From: Edwardsiella anguillarum ET080813
Lineage (GTDB): Bacteria > Pseudomonadota > Gammaproteobacteria > Enterobacterales > Enterobacteriaceae
Assembly (NCBI RefSeq): GCF_000264765.2
Contig: NZ_CP006664.1
Span: 4,066,350 to 4,130,349 of the forward strand
Reading direction: 5' to 3'
Length of the DNA: 64,000 bases
Part shown: positions 63,409 to 64,000 of the stretch, piece after piece
Position numbering within the stretch: position 1 is the first letter of the stretch
Layout of the letters: every line of letters starts with the position of its first letter
Translations under genes and position numbers: made by a program
The notes under the pieces: generated by a model
What the model was told of the DNA's origin: nothing
What the model saw: only the letters and a program-made list of their open reading frames with translations
Database searches by the model: none

Positions 63409-64000
63409 GCGTCAGTTCCTTCTGGTTCAGTGGCTGGGGTATCAAACGCCAGCACAATGCCCTCATCGTCGTGCCATTCCAGCGTCAGTAATTTGGGCTT
63501 CTGCTTCGCAGCCATATGGGTCAGCAGTTGCTGACTCAGCACCGGCAGGATTTGCTGGTTGAGAAGGCTGTCAACGTTACGCGCACCGGTATCCGGCAAC
63601 AGGCAGGCCGCGGTCAGCGTGTCATACAGGCTCTCGCCAATCTGCATGGTCAGACCGTAGTGACGCTTCAGGCGTTGACTCACCTGGCTGAGTTTCATCT
63701 CCACGATGGTGCGCATGGCTAATTCTGCCAGCGGACGGTAGATAACTGTCTGGAAACGGGCCAGCAGCGCGGGCTGGAAGTGGTCACGTAAAGTCGGGCG
63801 CAGCAGTTCGTGCAGGTCGCTTTCGCTGGCACCTGGCTGTTCATCCAGCAGCTGCATCAGGTGGTCGCTGCCGAGGTTCGAGGTCATCAGAATAACGGTA
63901 TTACGGAAGTCGATTTCACGCCCTTCGCCGTCGCGCATAAAGCCGCGGTCGAACACCTGATAGAACAGGTTTATCACGTCACGATGGGCTTTTTCCACCT
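63405..64000 (-). CDS. clpV: ClpV (TssH), sheath-disassembly ATPase, 3' end only
   Basis: The last 198 or so codons of ClpV; the rest is beyond the right edge. Visible are the end of the second AAA+ domain (EKAHRDVINLFYQVFDRG; sensor-1 region NTVILMTSNLGSD; ARFQTVIYRPL) and the small C-terminal domain (GARNVDSLLNQQILPVLSQQ). ClpV takes apart contracted TssB/TssC sheath in the cytosol. Confidence 0.92.
   Translation of the reverse strand, partial: VEKAHRDVINLFYQVFDRGFMRDGEGREIDFRNTVILMTSNLGSDHLMQLLDEQPGASESDLHELLRPTLRDHFQPALLARFQTVIYRPLAELAMRTIVEMKLSQVSQRLKRHYGLTMQIGESLYDTLTAACLLPDTGARNVDSLLNQQILPVLSQQLLTHMAAKQKPKLLTLEWHDDEGIVLAFDTPATEPEGTDA

Overview
The window is a GC-rich (roughly 58-62 % by eye) chromosomal segment from an enteric gammaproteobacterium (Enterobacterales). 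The evidence is an anaerobic cob/cbi operon in Salmonella gene order, an E. coli-like atoSC-atoDAEB locus, a xanthosine phosphorylase with its LysR regulator, and remnants of IS2-like and IS903-like elements. The mix of B12 synthesis, YadA-like adhesin and type VI secretion would suit Edwardsiella or a relative, but that is only an inference.

Layout. 1-5191 (- strand): cbiA-cbiB-cbiC-cbiD-cbiE-cbiT (cut by the window edge) behind a cobalamin riboswitch. 5456-6364 (+): pduX, the threonine kinase that feeds the aminopropanol arm of B12. 6365-13604: a lower-GC insert with a 9-bp minisatellite, a DUF4011/superfamily-1 helicase/Vsr-like nuclease gene broken into two frames at a G8 tract, and a decayed IS2-like transposase. 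13605-17012: xapA plus a concentrative nucleoside transporter, divergent from a xapR-like regulator. 17344-24704: atoSC and atoDAEB (short-chain fatty acid/acetoacetate use) with a recognisable AtoC operator and sigma-54 promoter. A palindromic element occurs once on each side of atoSC. 25120-35259: a defence island with type I restriction-modification (hsdM, hsdS, hsdR) followed by mcrB-mcrC-like genes, with an imperfect 44-bp direct repeat on both sides. 36035-45487: a HAD phosphatase, a 1,900-residue non-ribosomal peptide synthetase (C-A-T-E-C, no thioesterase), a thermolysin-like HExxH protein, and a 4'-phosphopantetheinyl transferase able in principle to activate the synthetase. 46164-47090: a short trimeric autotransporter. 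47639-64000 (- strand): most of a type VI secretion cluster in the order clpV (cut), vgrG, a 124-residue ORF, a membrane protein, tssM, tssA, PAAR protein, tssF, tssG, tssJ, tssE, vasL; tssB, tssC, tssK, tssL and hcp must lie outside.

How the parts work together. cbi genes and pduX both serve adenosylcobalamin synthesis. AtoS/AtoC senses and switches on atoDAEB through sigma-54. The hsd/mcr genes and the broken helicase are anti-phage functions. The synthetase and the phosphopantetheinyl transferase plausibly form a small uncharacterised biosynthetic locus. The T6SS cluster shows tight end-to-start overlaps typical of one long operon. No rRNA, tRNA or CRISPR array was recognised.
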